Shown: positions 23,571-35,106, numbered from the stretch's first letter. The stretch is 64,000 bases of DNA from Periconia sp. R9002 (GCA_023627715.1 JAMAHW010000070.1:1-64000), one strand, 5' to 3'. Numbers and translations are program-made. The notes: generated by a model from the sequence alone, not told the origin.

Positions 23571-24840
23571 TTCGCTAGTTCCCGCTGCAAGGCAGTCCGT
23601 GCGGATTACCAAACGTTGCGCCGGAGACCCGATAGCGTCCCCTACCCCTAGGCACAACCCATCAGCACCACCTCCCGCGCCGCAGCCAGGACGGACCAGA
23701 AAACCGAGCGCGAAGGTCCCAGAAGCCCAGCGATCTCTGCGAACCCGGACGACCATAACACGATTCTAGCAGACAGGCACAGGAACCGCAGCAGTACAGC
23801 TACAGCACTATGCAGAACATCCTAACGCGTTGTAGCTGGTCTAGTATAAGCTGCCGGCGTACGCTGTCGAGCAGAGCTCCCTCCTAGTGGAAAGCGGGGG
23901 ACAAGGTAACGTGCTTCAGCAGCTGATAGAGCTCGTTGTGAGCCTAAGAGAGACAATTACGTAGCAGAGCAACGTGATCGCCGACTAGAACAGCATAATA
24001 GAGAGCATCTAAAGCAACATAAAAAGTAACATAGAAGGCATCAAGGCGGAGCAGCAGTAACTCAAGAACCAGAATACAGAGTTACAGGAAAGGATCGGCT
24101 CGCTTCAAGCGCAACTCAACATACTCTCGGTGTCTCCCCCGTCTACGCAGCGGACGTGGGCATCAGTCGCAGGCAGCGGCGAGCCGTCAGGATCAGGAAC
24201 AAGGCTGGCAAGGACGGCGAGCAGCAACAAGACGGGCAGAGACCAGTATCAACAGCTGGTGATTAACATCAGTCGGGCGGGGGAAGAGACGGTAGACAAA
24301 GTGGGCGACACAGAAGCGGCTAAGCAAGCAATCGTGCAGGGCGTACGCGGCGTTCAGAGGCTCAAAGGAACGACAATCCAGGACTTCGGCGTGTGGCGCA
24401 CGAGCAACAGCGCGAGCGTGATCAAGTTCGCAGTAGACAAAGACAAGAAAGCAGCCTTCCGGCAGACGACGAGCGAGTGGCTCAAACCACAGCTCCCAGG
24501 CGCGAGGCTAATCGGACCCAAATGGCACGCAGTGAAGGCAGACTGGATCGAGGTACCGCTAGCAATGGAAGCGGAGACAGGAAATCAACTGCCACGGCCC
24601 ATACCAGGCCTCGCACCGAGAATGCCCCAAGTACAGGAAAGAGAAGGTCAGGATGCTCACACGTCAACAACATAAATAGGGAACTTCGAATCCTCCAGGC
24701 GAACGTGAACAGAGGCAGAGAGGCGCAGAATGCGCTGCACAACGACCCGGCACTTGCCGACTTTCACTTTATTCTGGGCCAGGAGCCAGGGTGCTTTCTT
24801 GCGGAGGAAGAAGTGGTGCTTCACGTGGGGCGAGTATAGG
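23571..24840 (+). mobile_element. 5' fragment of a Tad-like non-LTR retrotransposon (LINE)
   Basis: The first ~540 bp are Gln/Pro-rich with several TAG/TAA stops. From 24130 an open frame of 181 codons matches ORF1 (gag-like) proteins of Tad-type LINEs: TEAAKQAIVQGVRGVQRLKG, FAVDKDKKAAFRQ and GPKWHAVKADWIEVP. In another frame, overlapping its end, begins the APE-type endonuclease of ORF2 (LRILQANVNRGREAQNALHN then FILGQEP, ~24685-24790). The element stops there: no reverse transcriptase is present. Loss of the 3' part is unusual, because LINE copies are normally 5'-truncated, so later deletion or recombination is likely. Confidence 0.72.
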
Positions 24841-24898
24841 TAGCATTGTAAGTTTTCAAATCGTAATCCTTAAACCCCAACAGATACCCACCTTCCTG
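24822..24898 (+). repeat. 77-bp direct repeat, copy A
   Basis: Starts gcacgtggggcgagtatagg and ends at acccaccttcct. The same sequence with a few substitutions returns at 25142-25218. It begins right at the break of the LINE fragment and runs into the dispersed repeat at 24886. Confidence 0.75.
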
Positions 24899-24995
24899 GA
24901 TGGGCGTTGAGATTCGCCAAAGACGTGGGCATTAAATGCTACTATAGTTTTTACACAACCAACCGAATGTTAAACAAAATAGTTCCACCCGCCGA
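24886..24995 (+). repeat. dispersed repeat, copy 2
   Basis: Counterpart of 18905-19015, beginning cctggatgggcgttgagatt. It is more AT-rich than copy 1 (for example ggcattaaat against ggcatcgaat), as expected if RIP hit this copy harder. Confidence 0.6.
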
Positions 24996-25141
24996 ATAAT
25001 AACACGCATTTGGCCGTGATAAATTTCTCGCAAGGTCTTTAATAGGGCGGTTAAAATATTTCGCTACTGTATTGTACTTCCCCTAGACTACTTGCATGGC
25101 AAAATTTCCTACACCTGTTAACCCTTATTCAGAGAATAACG

Positions 25142-25218
25142 CACGTGGGGCAGGTATAGGCAGCATTGTAAGTTTTCAGATCGTAACCCTTGAACCCCAA
25201 CAGATATCCACCTTCCTA
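25142..25218 (+). repeat. 77-bp direct repeat, copy B
   Basis: Starts gcacgtggggcaggtatagg and continues with gcattgtaagttttcagatc, near-identical to 24822-24898. After cttcct the two copies diverge: copy A enters the dispersed repeat and copy B enters unique sequence upstream of the secreted nuclease-fold gene. Confidence 0.75.
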
Positions 25219-25731
25219 TTCCGACTCCAATTTCCTCTTCCGGATAAGCGGTAACTTGGCGGCCTTCTCCCTTCTTTCTCATCAAACAGCTTTCATTCTT
25301 TCTCCCTCCGGTATACAAATGAACTTGATGGTTATAAATTCAAAAAAGGTTACACAGGATGTAAATTGTAAAGTTGACGTCCTTCAGGATAGAATGGTAA
25401 GAGAAGGGGTTGGGTCACAGATTGTTGTTGTTGACTCGTTATCGTCTCTCCCGGCCCGATATGGCGCCGTCCATATTCATGCGTCCCTACTTGGGTCACA
25501 CACCTAGTTTGTTTATTGATGCTTGCCATGTTGGCCCAGGGTATTGCAGAGAAGTCGATTTGTATTTAACCGCTTACACCTCACGCGGTCTTTGGTTGTC
25601 TATATCCTTATGGGTCTCTATTTGGTCTCATCCTAGACAACCTAATCGTTTGTTCTCTCCATCCTGTACGAAATCAAATCTAGTCGCACAAGTCTCGAAT
25701 TTCGTATAAGCTAATATTAAAGCATCTTAAG

Positions 25732-26661
25732 ATGCAGTTCCCTTCCCTTGTCCTGGCGGTCCTCCTGACCAGCCAGACCGCCCTAGCAGCTCTACCCATC
25801 CGCCTCGTCACATTCAACATCCGCTACGACGCCTCCAGCCGAGAGTCTAACGAAAAGCCATGGTTCGACATTTTCTGCTGGGCGTCATCCAGCCGCTGCC
25901 GCGAGCCACACGTCGTGAGCATGCTCAACAGCATCGTTAATGCTGCACCATCAGGTGCTCCCACCATCATCGGTCTCCAGGAAGTCCTAGACAACCAACT
26001 CAAAGACATCAAAAACGACCTCGACGGCGACTGGGCTCATGTGGGCGTGGCGCGCGACGACGGCTCCACCAAGGGGGAATACGCGCCGATCTTGTATCGC
26101 ACCGACCAATTGAGGGTGGTGGCATGGGAGACCAAGTGGCTGTCTCCAACGCCAGACCAGGTATCTTTCGGTTGGGGAGCCGGGAGTCGACGCATCACCA
26201 CGACTGCCGTATTCGAGCACCTGCAGACGGGTGAGAAGTTTATCCACGCCAACGTCCATCTCGACAACGTCTCTGCACAGGCGCGGCAAGAAGGCATCAA
26301 AGTAGCCCTGACCAGGATCCAGGCGGCTCGCGTAGCATACGGTCCTCTCGCTGTGTCCCTCACTGGCGATTTTAACTCTGCCCCGTACTCCGACGCGTTC
26401 CAGACACTGGCCAACACGGGGTTCTTCCAGGGCGAGATGTACGATTTAGCATACCCTGATAAGGTGGCTGGTACGCTGCGAACGACGTACACGACGTTTG
26501 AGCCGGAAAACTCGGCGGGTAGCAGGCTTGATTTTATCTGGCTGGGGGCTAAAGACGGGTTCCCCTACACCGTCAACAAGTATGAGATCATGGACAATAA
26601 TTACGAGGGGATGATCATCAGTGATCACCGACCTGTTGTGGGGGATGTTACTTTGAATTAG
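25732..26661 (+). CDS. secreted endonuclease/exonuclease/phosphatase-fold protein, 309 aa
   Basis: Single exon. A signal peptide is clear (hydrophobic FPSLVLAVLL then SQTALAA, cleavage near residue 19-20). The EEP fold motifs are complete: LVTFNIRYD (metal/phosphate Asn), IIGLQEVLD (metal Glu), the HANVHLDN block, LTGDFNSAP (Asp/Asn pair), RLDFIWLG and the terminal SDHRPVVGD (general base His). The family covers secreted phosphodiesterases, DNases and sphingomyelinase-like enzymes; length (~300) and the terminal SDHRPV fit fungal extracellular EEP proteins. Substrate cannot be told from sequence. The promoter lies in sequence bordered by the short direct repeats. Confidence 0.88.
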   Translation: MQFPSLVLAVLLTSQTALAALPIRLVTFNIRYDASSRESNEKPWFDIFCWASSSRCREPHVVSMLNSIVNAAPSGAPTIIGLQEVLDNQLKDIKNDLDGDWAHVGVARDDGSTKGEYAPILYRTDQLRVVAWETKWLSPTPDQVSFGWGAGSRRITTTAVFEHLQTGEKFIHANVHLDNVSAQARQEGIKVALTRIQAARVAYGPLAVSLTGDFNSAPYSDAFQTLANTGFFQGEMYDLAYPDKVAGTLRTTYTTFEPENSAGSRLDFIWLGAKDGFPYTVNKYEIMDNNYEGMIISDHRPVVGDVTLN

Positions 26662-28330
26662 GCAGGTGGCAACCCCATACTCTTCAAGGGCTATATCAGG
26701 CTTTTATTTACTTAATCATTAATCTTATACCCCTTACCCTATTTCGAAATGTGCCAACTAATCTTCCTCTTCTTTTCAAGAGACTCTACCAGGCACGCCT
26801 GGTTACCTTAAGCGTACTGTGCAACAACCAGTGACGGCGCAGGGCCTTGCTGATTAGCTCAGGGTCCTCCCTTGTGTAAATCCGATCTCCGGATCACCTG
26901 TTGTAAGTTTGCCACGATTAGATCAACAGACAGCGATAAAACAATCTTTCGTTGTATCGTCTACGAGTTGAGTAGAGTTCTTAAACTTGGTCAGGTCATC
27001 AACCGATATATAATCGATGCTTTCGTCTCTCATTCCTACCCGAATACCAAGTCATTACTTTCCCCATTATACTCAAGCTCCAATAACAGCTCCCATCTTT
27101 ACACCTAATAGAAAAATGAGGCCCCGCGGATATAAGTTAATACCGTTCTTAGCTTTCTAAATACATTAGCTACCTACCAACTAACTAACGGCTAATTCCG
27201 AATACGCAAACCACTAACTAGGAACCAAATCCAGCCCTTCCAAAGATAAACGTCATCCCAAAACCCAAGCGCACTCCTAACAGTCCAGACCCTTAACTAG
27301 AACGCGCCTCATGCTCACTGGCTCAAGATCCTCACACGGGATGTTGCCAACGAGCCTTACTTGATTGGGAAATTTCAGCCGCGTTAGGTGGCGAGGTGAT
27401 CCGCGGAGCTGTGAGTAGCGAGCCATTATGCAAGGTACAGTAGAAAAAAAATATTGTTTTAGAGATGGAGTAATTATAGATGGGTCGGACGTCGGCGTCG
27501 TTTGTTGCATATCGGGAGAAGAAGTTAGTGTACTTGACTAAGAATTGACCACCTACCTACTTGCGTTGAGTGAAGGAGCAAGGTCTCCCTCCTAATCTAC
27601 ACAAAACCATCCTAGTTTGTTTAGCTGAAAACCTTAATGCTACGCGGCGTTCCGACCGATATACGACCGACCCGTTTTCCTTTGTAGATCCGACATCCAC
27701 AGTGCTGTATACACATCCCTTACTCACATTCTCTTACCGCATGATATGTCCAAAGAACAGCATGAGCTATTATTCCCGTAGAAACTGGAACGTCTCTGTT
27801 TTTTTTTTTTGTTTTCTTTTTAATAATGTGCCGCCGCACACAGCCACGAAAGTTCGTTCAACCACCAGCTAGTGTTAACTTCTTCTCGCGAACGTTCGAA
27901 ATTGTGTAAATGAGCACTGAGGCTTGCGAAAATTCCTCACACGACTAAATCAAGCCACCACCCACCACCACCACCAAGGGGCGCGTGGCGGGTCGGCGGT
28001 TTTTGAATGATAATGGTTATCTGCTCGGCCGGTCCGCGTTCGCGTTTCGTTCGTTCCATCGCGATCTGCACATTTTCTTTCGTCTGTTTCTCTGATGAAC
28101 CTTTTTTTGTTTTTTTGTTTTTGATAACTGCATACATACTACGACAGGGAGAAAGTGAACAGCATCAACCACAATCACGATTTGAACATTTTTTTTTCAT
28201 CCCTTCCTCCAGTAACGTTTCGTAATCATTGCATACCTGCGTATATACTGCGAGAGAGAGAAAGAGAAAGAGAAAGAAACAGCAGCATCCATCACCCACC
28301 ACCAAACACCTCCCCTCCCCCCATCCACCC
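26662..28330. other. long intergenic region, low-complexity stretches only
   Basis: No gene recognised. There are Pro/Thr-type caccacc runs near 27960, poly-T runs near 27800 and 28100, and a gagagagaaagagaaag purine run near 28252-28275 just upstream of the rhodopsin-like gene, probably part of its promoter or 5' leader. Confidence 0.5.
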
Positions 28331-29678
28331 ATGGCCCGCAGCGTCGCGGCCTCAGCCGTAATCGTACGTACAATCACCCCCTTCCCCCTTTCCCCCAACC
28401 ACACACGAAAAAATCCCTCCAAATCCCAACCCCACGCTGACTTCCCAAAAAGCCAATCGAAGCCACCCTCCTAGCCCTCGCAATCCTAACAGCATCCGGG
28501 CGCCTCCTCCCGCGCTCCCTCCAACACCAACGCCTCAACACCAGCGACGGCTTCCTCATCGCCTCCATCCTCGACGCAATCGGGCTCTTCATCACCGATG
28601 TGCTAACCTACAAACTCGGCGGCATGTCCGATTCGGACGATAGCAGCGGGTCCGAGGACGACGTGAGCCGAATCATCGCGCTCAAGAAGGTCCAATTCGC
28701 AGGCAACGCCTTCTACGATACAGGCATCTACCTCCCTAAACTTGCGATCCTGGCGTTGTATTTTAGGCTTTTCCCGCCGACGATGCCGAGGCTGAGGAAG
28801 GCGCTGTATGGCGTGACGGGGTTTACGGTTTGTGCGATGCTGACGACGTTTTTTCTGGACACGTTTTGGTGTGGGGTGAGGGTTTCGGTGAATTGGGCTC
28901 CTGAAGAGGACGCATGTAGCACGTTCGTTTCGGGGACGGTGTTTCAGGTAAATTGGGGGATGAATCTTGCTGCGGACGTATTCAGTGAGTCCTTTTTTTT
29001 CCTCTCCGTCATCTTAATCACTGTCCTTTTTGAAATCTTGCGAAAAGGGTGAGTAAAAGAAAGGGGGGTTATTGGCTAACCACCAGTCTGTTGCGTTCGA
29101 TTTATTATAGTTTTCCTACTGCCGTTCCCGCTGTTGAGGGAGTTGCAGCTCAACCGACGTCAAATCTACGGTCTCATAGCTACGTTTTCGCTCGGCCTGC
29201 TTACGATATGTATGAGCATCGTGCGGTTCGCCACACTCCAGGTCATCTTCGCTTGGACTAACGTCTGTACGTTTGCATACCTACCCTCCTTCCTTCATCA
29301 TCCCCAGCTAACCAACCACCCCCCACCCCCGTAGTCGTCCTCTCCATGGCCGAAATGGCCGTAGCAATCATGGTCGTCTCGCTCCCCGCAATGCGCGCCT
29401 ACGTGCGACGCAACGGCGGCATCTTCTCCTCCTCGAACAAGAAATCCGCGTCTTCCGGATCCCGCGCGATGGGGGGGTACGGGTTGCGCAGTACGGCGAA
29501 GGGAGGGGTATCGTCGAGTAGGTTCGCGTCGGTAGTGGGGAAGAGCAAGCGGGATGGGTCTATGCGGCTGGATGATGATACGGGGAGTGAGGTGGAGCTG
29601 AATCATGTGGAGCGGCCGGGGGTGATTTTCGAGACGAGGAGGGTGAGTGTTGAGGTTGAGACGTTGGGGCGAGACTGA
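28331..29678 (+). CDS. fungal rhodopsin-like 7TM protein, 354 aa, four exons
   Basis: Exons 28331-28363, 28453-28984, 29111-29266 and 29335-29678 join in phase. Helices include EATLLALAILTASGRLL, SDGFLIASILDAIGLFITDV, the YDTGIYLPKLAILALYFRLF segment that marks this family, TVCAMLTTFFLDTFWCGV, FLLPFPLLRELQL and GLIATFSLGLLTICMS. The Cys in FWCGV and the Cys near EEDACSTF probably pair. The C-terminal tail is long, Ser/Gly-rich and basic, presumably cytosolic. These fungal integral membrane proteins (some relatives carry an extracellular CFEM domain, absent here) are candidate receptors; ligand unknown. Confidence 0.85.
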
Positions 29679-30370
29679 GGGGAAGGGGGGAAGTGGGGAG
29701 GATAGAGGTGGTTTTTATAATAACTACAGTGTAATCAATCAATCCTTTTCAACTCAACGCAGAGGCGAGCGCAGCTTTCCCCAAACACGTACGTACATTA
29801 GTATACCACTGTTTGGGTATGTACATGTATGTATTCTTGGCATCAATTTTGATAGATGTATAATGCGATTTTAAAAGGTTTTTTTCGGTATACGGTCAGT
29901 GGGGGCTGAATGGTTTATTCGGTTGCTTGGATAAGATAGATTAGAGACAAACGTGAAGCTCATACACCCATCATCGTAATTATGTACCTACGTGCGTAGG
30001 TACATGCGTACCCCAACGTTACTTATGTACGTAGCCAAGGCCATGCGAGAACAAACCCAGAGGCAAAAAAAAATTCATTAGATACAAAAACTTGATAATA
30101 AACCCATAACCCGAAAAGACATGATGTGATGTGATCAATGATGATATAACGCCGACCGATTTTTCCCGTCCGTTTCAAAAAAAGATAGACAAGATAAAGA
30201 CGACCCAAAAATATCCATCAACGGATAATATACTCAGATCCAACGTCGGCGTGTATGTACCCAAACCAAAACAGGGCGACAGGCAGAAAGATATACCAAA
30301 TACCACCTATCCCAACATCACCCAATCAATCACTCAATCCAAACGATCACGCTCACACTCACACTCACAC
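29679..30370. other. convergent 3' intergenic region
   Basis: 3' flanks of the rhodopsin-like gene and of the coiled-coil gene on the other strand. Contains a cacactcacactcacac run around 30350-30372 at the end of the coiled-coil gene. No gene seen. Confidence 0.5.
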
Positions 30371-33300
30371 TCAAGCATACAACGCCTCATCCTCCTGCGT
30401 AGACCCAACCGCAAAATCCTGCTCCTCGCCGTCAACATCCCCATCGACTTCAACGGCCTCATGGAACCCACTATCCCACTGCCGCTTAGCCACCTTCTCC
30501 TTCTTGCGGCCGCTCTTCCCAATCTTGACCCGCTCGTTGATCTTGGTGATCTTGCTGCCAGCGACGCGGTGCAAATCGCCGTTGACGCCGTTGGTCCGCA
30601 CCTGCACGCCCTTGACCTTGAGCTCCTGCACCGCCTTGAGGGCCGCGGCGTTGCGCTGCTTGAGCGCGTGCGCGAGGGACTGGTTCTGCAGCTGGAGCTG
30701 CTGTTGCGTCTGGGTGAGCGCGTCGATGGTGAGGCGTGTGTCTTCTTCCGCGACGCTGAAGGCTTCTTTGAGCTCGGCGATTTGCGTCTCGAGCTCGACA
30801 ATGAGGCTTGCGCGCGTGTCGCCGAGGACGTGGAGGTCGTGAATTTCCGCCTCCTTTTCGGCGAGAAGCGAGGTGTGGGCGGCTTCGCGGGCGGCGGCGG
30901 CGGATTGGAGGTTCGCGATGGTGGACTCGTGGGTGGCGATGGTGGAGCGAAGGGCCGTCGATTCGTCGTGGTGTGCATCGCTGATACGGAGCATTTCGGA
31001 TGCTTCTTCTTCGACACGCTGGGAGAGGGACTTGTTCTCACGTTCGAGGTCGGCGTTCTTGTGTTGCTCGTTGGCGAGGTCGGATTCAAGTTGCACGATG
31101 GTATCCGTCTTCTCCGCGACGGTTTCCCGCAGGACGCGATCGTTCTCAACGGCTTCAGCGCGTACTCGCTCCAGCTCTGCTGCTTGTGCATTGACTTCGT
31201 TGGTGAGGTCCGTGATGTTGGCCTGGAGCGTGGTGATGGTGCTGTTGGTAGTGTTCTCGAGCGCAGCGTACTTGTTCTTAACATCGGCAAGCTGTGTCTC
31301 GAGAGAAGCAACATGGTCGTCGCGATTCTTCTCGGTATCGGCCAACTCGCGCCTCAAGTTGTCCACGCTGCGGTCCAAACCATCAATCTCGCCTTTCAAC
31401 GAGTCGATCGTAGCATTGAGGGACACAATCTCCGCTTCAGCAGTCTCACGCTTCTCCGTCTCATCGTCCAGTGCCTGTTGGCTTAGAACTGCCTGCTCGC
31501 TAGCAGCTTCCTCCAAGTCGGCAACAGCCTGCTCCTTATCCTGCTGAACCTGGAACAATTTGGATCGGAGCTCATTGGCCTGAACGCCAGCATTGTGCAG
31601 CTGGTCTTCAAGCTGCGCGATTTCATCTTCGGCAGTCTGCAGCTGTTCCTCGGTCGCTGTCCGCTGTGTGCGCTCATTGGCGAGCTGCTCCTTCGCCTCA
31701 GCAAGTTGGTTTTGAACGTCTTCGAGTGTCTCCTCAAGGTTCTCAATCTTGTTGGCGGCGTTGTACACAATGTCTGTCTGAACGTCGCGCTCTTTCTCGG
31801 TCTTCTGAAGAAGTTCCGTCTCTTCAGCAAGTCGTTGACGAAGGCGGTCTAGCTCCTCCTTGATCACCTCAAATTCCTCCTCCATACGCTCCACGCTCTG
31901 CTCCAAGTCCTCAATGTACTCTTTCTTGGCCATAGCGTCGTTTTCGGCAATGTCGCGGCCTTCAATCTCAGTTGCGAGACGGGTTTCCAATTCGTTCACG
32001 ACGTCGGCATGGTCATCCTCCAGGGCAGCAAGGGCTTCGCGGTGATCTTCCTCGAGCTTCGTAATCGTCGTGGTCATCTGATTCAGTTCGGTACGGTAGT
32101 TTTCAAGCGAGTCGCGGAGTCTATCCAGCGACGTGTCCTTGTCCTCCACTTCCTTCTTCAGGCCGTCAATCTCGACATCTCGTTCATCGATCGAGGTAGC
32201 AAGCTCTTGAATATCACGGGCCTGAGTAGCCACTAGCTCATCAGCGCGCGCAATTTTCGCTTGTTGAAGTTCGACATCTTCCTGCAACTCTGCTACATTC
32301 TGTTCCAGGGTATCGATTCGGACGTCGGATCGTGCAAGCAAGTCGATGACGTGCCTGAACTGCGACCGCAACAGTTGTTCGTTTTGATGATGAGTTTCTG
32401 AGGCAATAACCTTCTCGCGCAATTCAGAGAGCACCTCTTCGAAAAGGTCCGGGATCTTGCGAAGCAGCTCGCTGTTGTTGAGTCCCAATGTGCTCTTGGG
32501 GATCAGATGCTCAAGGCCCTCACGTAACACGTCGAAGCTGGTGCGGAGGTTGCTGATGATGACATTGGACGAAGCACCAGGGGCAACCACGTTGAGATTC
32601 TGCAACTCAATCGCAATGACGCGTAGAGCACCCTGCGATTCGGCGAGCTGCTGGACCAAACGTTCAATCTCATTTGCGTAGCGTGTGGTAGCCTGGTCCG
32701 AGATTTTATCAGGCGCAGAGGACGATTCGATTTGCGAAGGATCCGCAAGCGAGTCATATTGAGTCTGGGATATCGTTTCTAAAGACTGCACAGTAACCTG
32801 GCTAGACAGTTCAAGGGCGCGCTGAGCATAGACGCCGTTGGGGAGAGGAGTCGTTTCCACCTCGGTAGGACCGTCGAGATCATGAGGGTCAATCAGCAGT
32901 AAATCATCGTCGCCATCATCAAACTCCTCCATACCGTCCGTGAGACCGGAGAAGGCGCTCGGCTCACGAGAGTCGCCATTGTACAGAGAAGAGCGACGCA
33001 GCTGGTCGATCTCGTCCTTGGCCTGGGTCAATTGCTGCTCCAGCTCCTGGGCGCGGTCCTCGGTCATGTCGATATCGCCCATGCGCCTAGCCTCGAGCTG
33101 AAACTCTAGATTCTTGATGGTATCATCCTTCTCCTGCAGCTTAGCCCGCAGCTCGGCGAACTGCTTGCGCAGCTTCTTGTCCTCCTTGTCGTGCTGTTCA
33201 ATGGTGTTGACCTCCTGGCTGAGATGACTCCGGCGCAGACGACGACGGGCGCGGGAGCCGATGACGGCTTTGAGGGGGGCAAACTGGTACTGCTGGCGAT

Positions 33301-33772
33301 CGGTGTTCTCCAATTCCTCATCGACGTGATACAACTGAGCGGGCATGGACATGCGGGCGCGGCGAACACCGGAAACTCGACGCTGGATGGCGGGGGCGAT
33401 GGGTGCGGTTGAAGGGGGTGGCGTCATCTGGCTGTCATTCTCTCCATCCTGGCCTGCGACCAAGGGCTCCGAGTGACGACGATTATGGCGCGCTTCGGTA
33501 GCCACGACAATGGACTCTCCATCGCGGGACTGGGAACGCGAAACGGCCTCCTCCAGCTCGCGGGCGAGTTGGTCTTCGTCGTCTTCGTCGTGGACATCGA
33601 CATCGAGACGTTTCCGCTTGACCTGGGGCACGGCGGGTGTGGGCGATGCGGCACGTTTGTTGCTAGTAGTCTTTGAAGTCTCAACGGCGACCGACTTGCG
33701 CTTCCTACGGCGGGCAGAGTCTCCTGGGCCCTGGGGGTGGTGCTCAGAGGGGAGGCCACTGAGGCGGGCCAT
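30371..33772 (-). CDS. long coiled-coil protein, 1133 aa
   Basis: Single exon. I choose the ATG at 33772 (MARLSGLP); an upstream in-frame start adds 19 Cys/His-rich residues unlike the rest. Residues 1-130 are basic and disordered with RRRKRKS and KRKRLD, which look like nuclear localisation signals. From ~190 to ~1050 there are nearly continuous Glu/Lys/Leu/Gln heptads (for example LEDQLHNAGVQANELRSKL), interrupted by an acidic gap EEFDDGDDDLLLIDPHD. The C-terminus is basic again (VKIGKSGRKKEKVAKRQ) and then acidic. Such proteins act as filaments or tethers at the spindle pole, nuclear envelope or cytoskeleton; myosin- or SMC-like hits are expected from heptads alone and do not prove homology. 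No head domain or ATPase motif is present. Function unknown. Confidence 0.85.
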   Translation of the reverse strand: MARLSGLPSEHHPQGPGDSARRRKRKSVAVETSKTTSNKRAASPTPAVPQVKRKRLDVDVHDEDDEDQLARELEEAVSRSQSRDGESIVVATEARHNRRHSEPLVAGQDGENDSQMTPPPSTAPIAPAIQRRVSGVRRARMSMPAQLYHVDEELENTDRQQYQFAPLKAVIGSRARRRLRRSHLSQEVNTIEQHDKEDKKLRKQFAELRAKLQEKDDTIKNLEFQLEARRMGDIDMTEDRAQELEQQLTQAKDEIDQLRRSSLYNGDSREPSAFSGLTDGMEEFDDGDDDLLLIDPHDLDGPTEVETTPLPNGVYAQRALELSSQVTVQSLETISQTQYDSLADPSQIESSSAPDKISDQATTRYANEIERLVQQLAESQGALRVIAIELQNLNVVAPGASSNVIISNLRTSFDVLREGLEHLIPKSTLGLNNSELLRKIPDLFEEVLSELREKVIASETHHQNEQLLRSQFRHVIDLLARSDVRIDTLEQNVAELQEDVELQQAKIARADELVATQARDIQELATSIDERDVEIDGLKKEVEDKDTSLDRLRDSLENYRTELNQMTTTITKLEEDHREALAALEDDHADVVNELETRLATEIEGRDIAENDAMAKKEYIEDLEQSVERMEEEFEVIKEELDRLRQRLAEETELLQKTEKERDVQTDIVYNAANKIENLEETLEDVQNQLAEAKEQLANERTQRTATEEQLQTAEDEIAQLEDQLHNAGVQANELRSKLFQVQQDKEQAVADLEEAASEQAVLSQQALDDETEKRETAEAEIVSLNATIDSLKGEIDGLDRSVDNLRRELADTEKNRDDHVASLETQLADVKNKYAALENTTNSTITTLQANITDLTNEVNAQAAELERVRAEAVENDRVLRETVAEKTDTIVQLESDLANEQHKNADLERENKSLSQRVEEEASEMLRISDAHHDESTALRSTIATHESTIANLQSAAAAREAAHTSLLAEKEAEIHDLHVLGDTRASLIVELETQIAELKEAFSVAEEDTRLTIDALTQTQQQLQLQNQSLAHALKQRNAAALKAVQELKVKGVQVRTNGVNGDLHRVAGSKITKINERVKIGKSGRKKEKVAKRQWDSGFHEAVEVDGDVDGEEQDFAVGSTQEDEALYA

Positions 33773-35106
33773 GGCTGATTTGTGGGGAATATGTAAACAA
33801 CAACAGAGGCGATGACGACCAAAAAGCAACTGTGATATGAGTATACGTGGCGGGGTGTTTGTGACGGGGACAACGTACTGGAGAATCCAAAGGGGGGGTA
33901 TACAAAACGGGGAGTATGGATGGAGTGGTGTGGTGTGAGGAAAGGGTTGTAGCGGCGGTGAGGGACGATGATGTGGAGCAAAAAGGTAGGCAGGCAGGCG
34001 AGCTTGGTGCTAGCTAGGGAAAAAAGCACGGGGCAGGCAATCTAGCAGCCCAACGCGTGCGTGCACCAGCCAACAACGAATAAAAAAAAGATAAAAAAGA
34101 GCCAAATCTCTCTTCCCCACTGTGAGCAACCAAAAGGGAGCAGCGTCGCAGTGACGACAAAAACGCGTAGAAGAGTATGGTGGTTGATGATGACGATGCA
34201 AGAGAGGAGGTTGGGGCGTGTTTTTATTTTTATTTTTTTATTTTTATTTTCCGATGATGGTAATGTTTTCGTTTTGCTACGTCAGTCATGCAGTCCCCGC
34301 CAATCAGACGCCGCGGAGGGTTACAGCTGCCTTCCTTGCCAAGTGACGTCGACGCGCTCTCCCCGACGCGTCTTGTAAACACTGTATTTATCGCTGAATA
34401 ATACAATTAACTAGCGATCTTCCTATTTTAAATGAATACGATAGGCTTTAATGAAGGTATTTATCGACAGAGAAGCTGATTACAACGGGCCTGTATTGTT
34501 GTATCGTTGATAAACGTTTACGTTCCGTAGCACTAGCACGCGTGCAACCAGCCATGTACGAAATCAATCACTCCACACCACCCCACCACCTACCTTTGAA
34601 TACACCACCCCTCCATCTCCTCCCCCTCCCCAACCATCACCATCTCACGAGAACCCCAATCGCCGCACACCCAAAATAAAAATTCCCATACTTGACAAAC
34701 CTCTTAATATCCAATCGCCACCACCCGCGCATGTGAAAATGAAACATGTATGCACGGACCATGTTTGCATGAATTTTGAGTACAGGGTTGGAACGGGTCA
34801 ACTCGTGGTGGGTATGTAGGGTTTGGTAAGATGAGATGAGATGGATGACGGCAGCCCCTTTTTTTCTCGAATTTTGTCGATTGGCGGATGTTTGGAGAGA
34901 AGAGGGTTTGTGGGACGCGAGTTTGAGAGGCTTGACGTTGTGGCTTGAAACTGCGTCATCGATCGTGATACATATTGATGTGGGTAGCACTTGACGTTAG
35001 GTCGGTAGTACATACCAAGGCGATGAACTCCCCGCGAAACACACACTGCGATCAAGGATCAAGCCTTCGAGAAGAGAAAAAAAGAAAGGAATAACATTTT
35101 TTCCCA
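33773..35106. other. intergenic, promoter of the coiled-coil gene
   Basis: Upstream flank of the coiled-coil gene with poly-A/T runs (~34080-34250), then the 3' flank of the DHCR24-like gene. A gene search by eye on both strands found nothing convincing. Confidence 0.5.

Noticed and set aside
27937..28474. Short frames with Lys/Glu or Pro/His runs
   Set aside because: Created by caccacc and gagaaa low-complexity DNA; not conserved-looking.
30131..31486. 451-codon plus-strand open frame
   Set aside because: It lies antisense to the coiled-coil gene. Its Leu/Val/Glu-rich sequence is what the complement of Glu/Leu/Gln heptads gives, and it resembles no family.
30371..33772. Calling the coiled-coil protein myosin, SMC or kinesin
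   Set aside because: No motor, hinge or Walker motifs; similarity would come from heptads only.
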